Source: Ga0074139 sp046336825 (GTDB taxonomy: Bacteria; Bdellovibrionota; Bdellovibrionia; Bdellovibrionales; Bdellovibrionaceae). From it: a DNA stretch of 10,500 bases. The notes under the pieces were generated by a model that did no database searches, was not told the DNA's origin, and was given only the letters and a program-made list of their open reading frames with translations. A program made the position numbers and the translations under genes. Positions 7,084 to 10,500 of the stretch are shown piece after piece (positions within the stretch are counted from its first letter, which is position 1; the number at the start of each line of letters is the position of its first letter). Location of the stretch: assembly GCA_046336825.1 (NCBI GenBank), contig JBKDFX010000112.1, positions 1-10,500 of the forward strand. The letters are read 5' to 3'.

Positions 7084-8200
7084 TTCTATTTTGTTTTTGT
7101 TGAAGTTGTCGATGCACGGCCTCTTTGATCAAATTCAAATCCATTTGATCGTAACACATGACTTTCTCATTGCAAGATCTCTTCCAGCAGGGCGAACAAG
7201 TGGCAGATGTAAGTAGTTTTTCTCCCCGTCCAAAAAGTTCAATTTCCTGTGAACAAGTAGGCCCAAACCAAGCCACCACAGGCACTTTCTGCGAAATGGC
7301 CATGTGCATTCCCAAACTGTCACCTGATACAATGATGTCACAAGCCGCAATTGAACAAAGTCCGTCACGTAATCCTAATTCCGTAGGGCTACAAATGACA
7401 TCTCGATTTTCAGCAATCAGACGATTTCTTTCTGTATCCTCAGGGCCACCGAGAAGTACAATTTGAATATTATCAATAGACTTTAATAAAATTTGAATCA
7501 AATCTCGGTGGTTTTGAACACTTAACTTTTTATTGGGCAGCGTGCTTGCACACCCTGTATTAATACCCACCACATAGGATCGACTGGAGCTCTGCCAATT
7601 TAATTTTCTTTCTTTTGAATGACGAATTTCTGAATCACTCAATGGCAGTTCATAGTCAGATGTAAGCTGAGGCAACTTTAAAGACTCTTGCATCAACTGC
7701 AGTTCAGATTTTTTATTTTCAAAAAATTTTTTCTGATTATTCAAACCTAATTCCCAAAGCTCATGGGCTTCTGAATTGGCTGGAATGATAACTCCATCTG
7801 AATTGGAAACAAACCCCAACACTTCGCCTAAAACTTTTGCTCGTTTTAAAACACCCGTGGCTTCTAAACTTTTATCAATCACAAAGGCGTGATCAAATTC
7901 CAGAGCCTCTAGCTGCAAAAGATCATTTGTATTTGTGGCGAGCACTCGTTTGAGACGAGGATGGTGACTCAGTAAAGATTTAGCCGGATTCGAAGTGACC
8001 CAAGTGATTTCACTGTTTACATATTTTTGTTGAATCAGCCTAAGAAGTGCTGTGCTACGCACCACAGCTCCTAAAGCCCCCAGATGGATGAACAATATTC
8101 GATGTCCTCTTGGTTTAAAATGAGAACAATGAGAGCTGCATTGAGAGGATAAACCACAGGGTTTATAACCATTAAAATGAGTGCAGTTGATTTCAGCCAT
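7049..8200 (-). CDS. Family 9 glycosyltransferase with N-terminal cysteine cluster
   Basis: A 383-residue relative of LPS heptosyltransferases. Numbered from the TTG at 8203 (one residue longer), it opens with a Cys-rich stretch, C7-x8-C16-x5-C22-x3-C26, with His9, His25 and His28, containing FNGYKPC. Then comes the GT9 N-terminus RILFIHLGALGAVVRSTALL (35-54), the donor-binding half GINTGCASTLPNKKLS (213-228), VLLGGPEDTERN (249-260), SGDSLGMHMAISQKVPVVAWFGPT (293-316), and a second cluster CSPCWKRSCNEKVMC (336-350). At the position where GT9 enzymes normally have LGD, with the proposed catalytic Asp, this protein has LGA (residues 44-46). Family membership is clear; donor, acceptor and even activity are uncertain. 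The ATG at 8200 is preferred over the TTG directly before it; neither has a Shine-Dalgarno sequence. It lies 23 bases after the lipoprotein gene and overlaps the next glycosyltransferase. Confidence 0.88.
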   Translation of the reverse strand: MAEINCTHFNGYKPCGLSSQCSSHCSHFKPRGHRILFIHLGALGAVVRSTALLRLIQQKYVNSEITWVTSNPAKSLLSHHPRLKRVLATNTNDLLQLEALEFDHAFVIDKSLEATGVLKRAKVLGEVLGFVSNSDGVIIPANSEAHELWELGLNNQKKFFENKKSELQLMQESLKLPQLTSDYELPLSDSEIRHSKERKLNWQSSSRSYVVGINTGCASTLPNKKLSVQNHRDLIQILLKSIDNIQIVLLGGPEDTERNRLIAENRDVICSPTELGLRDGLCSIAACDIIVSGDSLGMHMAISQKVPVVAWFGPTCSQEIELFGRGEKLLTSATCSPCWKRSCNEKVMCYDQMDLNLIKEAVHRQLQQKQNRNQLSCSDSLSW

Positions 8201-8223
8201 CAACTAATAGGATAGCTTATTTT

Positions 8224-9270
8224 TTAAGGAGATGAGCCTGGCTGATAGTCCATAATTTGAGAAATGATAGTTCCAATTTTAATTTTAGACTCGATTCTCA
8301 AAGGAATTTTACGGGCATCATCTGATAACCAAATATAAATATCACCCACAGGCTTAAAGGCTCCCTTTACCGTAAATTCAGGCTTGATTTTGATGGCCTT
8401 CATTTCTCCAATGGGTGTTTTTAATGTTTCACGGCTGACTACTTTTCCTTTAAAAACAAGATTTTCACCATCATCAGCTACTCGAAAGGAATACTCTTTA
8501 CCATCTTTCCAAGCAAATAAACGCATGTAATAAATAACACTGAAGACATTTTGTGAATAAGGTAAGATTTCCCATTCCTGTCTTTTTTCTTCGACACCTT
8601 TTTTTGAAGTGATTTTCTTTTCTTCGTAAACAGCCTTTAACTTTTCAAAATCAAAATAACTTCGAGCTTCTCGAAGCTGAGAGGATTCTTTCACATGCAA
8701 ACTGTACAGGCGTGGAAGCCACAAATCATAGTCAATCAGAGTGACGACTTTGTCATCCACAGCATAAAAGGACGAAAAAAGACTTGTTGTCTTCAAGGCT
8801 AATTGAAACTGGTAGGCTTTACGACCGTTCACAACTTTAAACGGAAGTGTTTGAAATTCCATTTCTCCGGCAGTCACTCGAAATAAATTGTAAAAGACTT
8901 CATGTTTGATGACTTCACCGACTCGAAATGGATCCTGCAAGGGTCTTCTTAAATAAAAGCCTTCTCCGTCTTCAATAGATGGCTCTCGGCCCCAGGGTAA
9001 AACAACCGGTTCTATTTTTTTGGATGATTTTTTGACTGCTGTTTTAGTTTTGACAGCTGCTTTCTCTTCTTTAAGCAAAGGAGGAGGTGGAGGTGCCGCA
9101 TGATCCGTATTAAATTCGGCTTGAGTGGGTTTTACTTCCTCAATCACCACTCTTTGGTCGAGGTCTGACTTTAATTGCAATTCTTCTTGTTTATCCACTT
9201 TAAGAATAGATGAACATCCAACAAAGAGGCCCAAAGAAAAAAGCACTAAAAAACAAGTCTTAATATTCAA
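8224..9270 (-). CDS. DUF3108-domain lipoprotein in the LPS operon
   Basis: A 348-residue exported lipoprotein. Residues 1-18 are a lipoprotein signal peptide with the box LFVGC and the lipidated Cys19; Phe at -3 is a little unusual. A low-complexity linker follows: a five-proline run (60-64) and a Lys-rich stretch (68-86), which could span periplasm or peptidoglycan. Residues 113-345 fit DUF3108: DPFRVGEVIKHEVFYNLFRVTAGEME, YAVDDKVVTLIDYDLWLP, YFDFEKLKAVYEE, SVIYYMRLFAWKDGKEY and ETLKTPIGEMKAIKIKP, a mostly beta domain of unknown function found in envelope proteins. The TTG start follows the acyltransferase stop codon directly, with AAGGG seven bases upstream, so translation is probably coupled. 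Its place between lipid A and core glycosyltransferase genes suggests an LPS- or outer-membrane-related job, but that is inference. Confidence 0.85.
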   Translation of the reverse strand: MNIKTCFLVLFSLGLFVGCSSILKVDKQEELQLKSDLDQRVVIEEVKPTQAEFNTDHAAPPPPPLLKEEKAAVKTKTAVKKSSKKIEPVVLPWGREPSIEDGEGFYLRRPLQDPFRVGEVIKHEVFYNLFRVTAGEMEFQTLPFKVVNGRKAYQFQLALKTTSLFSSFYAVDDKVVTLIDYDLWLPRLYSLHVKESSQLREARSYFDFEKLKAVYEEKKITSKKGVEEKRQEWEILPYSQNVFSVIYYMRLFAWKDGKEYSFRVADDGENLVFKGKVVSRETLKTPIGEMKAIKIKPEFTVKGAFKPVGDIYIWLSDDARKIPLRIESKIKIGTIISQIMDYQPGSSP

Positions 9271-10155
9271 TTAAGGACCCTTCCACTTCCAACGACGATG
9301 GACCCACATCCACTGATCAGGATACTTGCGTACCACTTGCTCGATTTTGTCTGTAAAGACTTGAGTGATCAAGACTAGATTCTTTTCTCGATCCTCAGGC
9401 TTTGAATCTAAATAGGTCTCAACTTCTTTGATTCTTTCAAATACGACTTCGATTTTTCCTTCTGCATTTTCAAAAGAATAGGACAAAACCACAGGTGATT
9501 TAGTTTTAAGATAAAAAAGAGCCATACCAAAGGCTGTTCCCACTTTATGGCCGAAAAAAGTGGTGCGCACGCCGTAGGGTTTTCCCATGTGCTGATCTAA
9601 AACAAAGGCCACAAGTGAATTTTTCTTGAGTGCTTTCAAAATGGCAAAAGGTGTTTTTTCACCGTGGGGCTCGATAAACTGTACACCTTGACTTCCTCGA
9701 ATTGAAAACCAGAGGTGATTCATCCACTGCGTTCGAAAAAATTTTGTGATGATATAAAGCTGATATCCTAAAAGCTGGATAATATTTCCTAAAAAATCGC
9801 CATTTCCGAGATGCAAGCTGAGAAGCAAAACTCCTTTGTTATCTTGAAGCGCTTCTTTCAGTTCACTTTCACCATGAATGATCACATTTTGATGGATCCA
9901 ATCACGATTCAATCGGGGGATCAAAAATAATTCAAAAAAATTTTCCACCAGAACCATGACACTTCGCCGGCCCACATTGATCTTTTTCTCTTCTGACCAG
10001 TCTGGAAATGCCCTATTGAGATTATCCAAAACCACACTTCGTCGAAGTCTTAAAATATCAAACCAAAGGTAGCCGAGCGGCCGACCCAGTTTACGTAAGG
10101 AGGCCCGAGATATCTGACTGGCCAACCAACTGGTGAAACGAACCCACCACTTCAT
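9271..10155 (-). CDS. lpxL: Lipid A acyltransferase of the LpxL/HtrB family
   Basis: Membrane-associated enzyme that adds a secondary acyl chain from acyl-ACP to lipid A in late lipid A synthesis. It has 294 residues, near the usual 300. A short hydrophobic or amphipathic N-terminus (MKWWVRFTSWLASQ) precedes the catalytic H-x4-D motif in SLHLGNGDF (His115, Asp120). Further family marks are VVLDNLNRAFPDWS (41-54), VLDQHMGKPYGVRTTFFG (185-202) and the typical end PDQWMWVHRRWKWKG. The frame is open upstream to 10242, but the ATG at 10155 overlaps the lpxK stop (ATGA), gives the family-typical N-terminus and has GGGAG about ten bases before it. Which secondary acyl position or chain it handles (LpxL or LpxM type) cannot be told. 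Confidence 0.9.
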   Translation of the reverse strand: MKWWVRFTSWLASQISRASLRKLGRPLGYLWFDILRLRRSVVLDNLNRAFPDWSEEKKINVGRRSVMVLVENFFELFLIPRLNRDWIHQNVIIHGESELKEALQDNKGVLLLSLHLGNGDFLGNIIQLLGYQLYIITKFFRTQWMNHLWFSIRGSQGVQFIEPHGEKTPFAILKALKKNSLVAFVLDQHMGKPYGVRTTFFGHKVGTAFGMALFYLKTKSPVVLSYSFENAEGKIEVVFERIKEVETYLDSKPEDREKNLVLITQVFTDKIEQVVRKYPDQWMWVHRRWKWKGP

Positions 10156-10500
10156 TTGAGAATTTCTCCCAAAATTTTTTTGAAATAAATATTCCACTCC
10201 ACTTTTGGCTGAACAGAGACTTGCAAACGAGCCGTCTTCCAAATTGTTAGCTTGGCATGGGGTGATACTTTTACCCAGTCTTTCTCAGTGCAAACGATGT
10301 ATTTCCAATCTTTTTTGAGAGCCTCCAGTTCAATTTTTTTAATATCATCACTGGTGAACCGATGATGATCAGGCCATGCTTTTGTTTCAAGAGTCAGGTT
10401 TAAAAATTGATTTTTAAGACTTTCAAAAAACTGATCAGGATTGGCAAGTCCCGCAAGCGCAAGGCCTGTCCCTGAGATAGAACACTCCTCGGAAGTGATC
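10152..10500 (-). CDS. lpxK: Tetraacyldisaccharide 4-prime-kinase LpxK (C-terminal part; N-terminus beyond window)
   Basis: The last 115 residues of a protein that runs off the right edge. LpxK is the inner-membrane kinase that adds the 4-prime phosphate to the lipid A precursor; full length is usually around 310-360 residues, and the P-loop is outside the window. Visible family marks are SGTGLALAGLANPDQFFESL near the edge, then WPDHHRFTSDDIKKIE, where LpxK has F-x-DHH-x-(Y/F)-x-x-x-D, and IVCTEKDWVKV, matching the TEKDxVKL motif. The stop TGA overlaps the start of the acyltransferase gene by four bases, so it heads the lipid A part of this operon. Being cut by the edge, it has no stated start. 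Confidence 0.9.
   Translation of the reverse strand, partial: ITSEECSISGTGLALAGLANPDQFFESLKNQFLNLTLETKAWPDHHRFTSDDIKKIELEALKKDWKYIVCTEKDWVKVSPHAKLTIWKTARLQVSVQPKVEWNIYFKKILGEILK

Noticed and set aside
7049..7131. A single fused two-domain glycosyltransferase made by frameshift
   Set aside because: No convincing slippery site or stimulator was seen, and both GT9 domains are complete by themselves if the second starts at a non-standard codon; kept only as an alternative.
7158..7466. Plus-strand open frame of 102 residues opposite the Cys-rich glycosyltransferase
   Set aside because: It lies wholly antisense to a well-supported conserved gene, has low-complexity composition and matches no known family.
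10156..10242. Longer start for the lipid A acyltransferase at 10242
   Set aside because: The extra 29 residues overlap the LpxK C-terminus in another frame and do not look like family sequence; the ATG at 10155 makes the usual ATGA junction.

Overview
The window reads as chromosomal housekeeping and envelope DNA from a Gram-negative bacterium. Both edges cut through genes: the pilus ATPase pilB on the left and the lipid A kinase lpxK on the right. Lipid A genes, type IV pili, a sigma-54 activator, moderately AT-rich coding sequence and the gene neighbourhood (aroE-like gene beside pilB, CHASE2 kinase, Cys-rich GT9 enzymes) would suit a Bdellovibrio-like or other delta-proteobacterial-grade organism. 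That placement is inference from gene content, not from a marker gene.

Left block (1-2687, minus strand): ribF (riboflavin kinase/FAD synthetase), then a divergent shikimate-dehydrogenase-like protein that seems to have lost the catalytic residues, then pilB. The ribF and aroE-like genes overlap by four bases and are probably translationally coupled. An 85-base gap with a short repeat and a possible own promoter precedes pilB.

Centre block (2724-6000, plus strand): a divergently transcribed two-component pair, a membrane histidine kinase with a periplasmic CHASE2 sensor followed 25 bases later by an NtrC-type sigma-54-dependent response regulator with all key residues intact. Its signal and targets cannot be read from the window.

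Right block (6013-10500, minus strand): a tightly packed lipopolysaccharide operon in the order lpxK, lpxL/htrB-like acyltransferase, a DUF3108 lipoprotein, and two family-9 glycosyltransferases (heptosyltransferase type). The first three genes abut or overlap at stop/start codons. lpxK and the acyltransferase finish lipid A, the two glycosyltransferases probably add inner-core sugars, and the lipoprotein has no assigned role.

Coding density is very high: no stretch over 300 bases lacks a gene, and no mobile element, CRISPR array, tRNA or rRNA was seen. I see no obviously new multi-gene system. The most interesting points are local: the last glycosyltransferase has its conserved N-terminus hidden in the overlap with the preceding gene and no ATG/GTG/TTG start for it; the first glycosyltransferase carries an N-terminal Cys cluster and lacks the usual catalytic Asp; the aroE-like protein looks like a pseudoenzyme; and several genes have promoter-like -10 boxes so close to the start codon that their messages may be leaderless.
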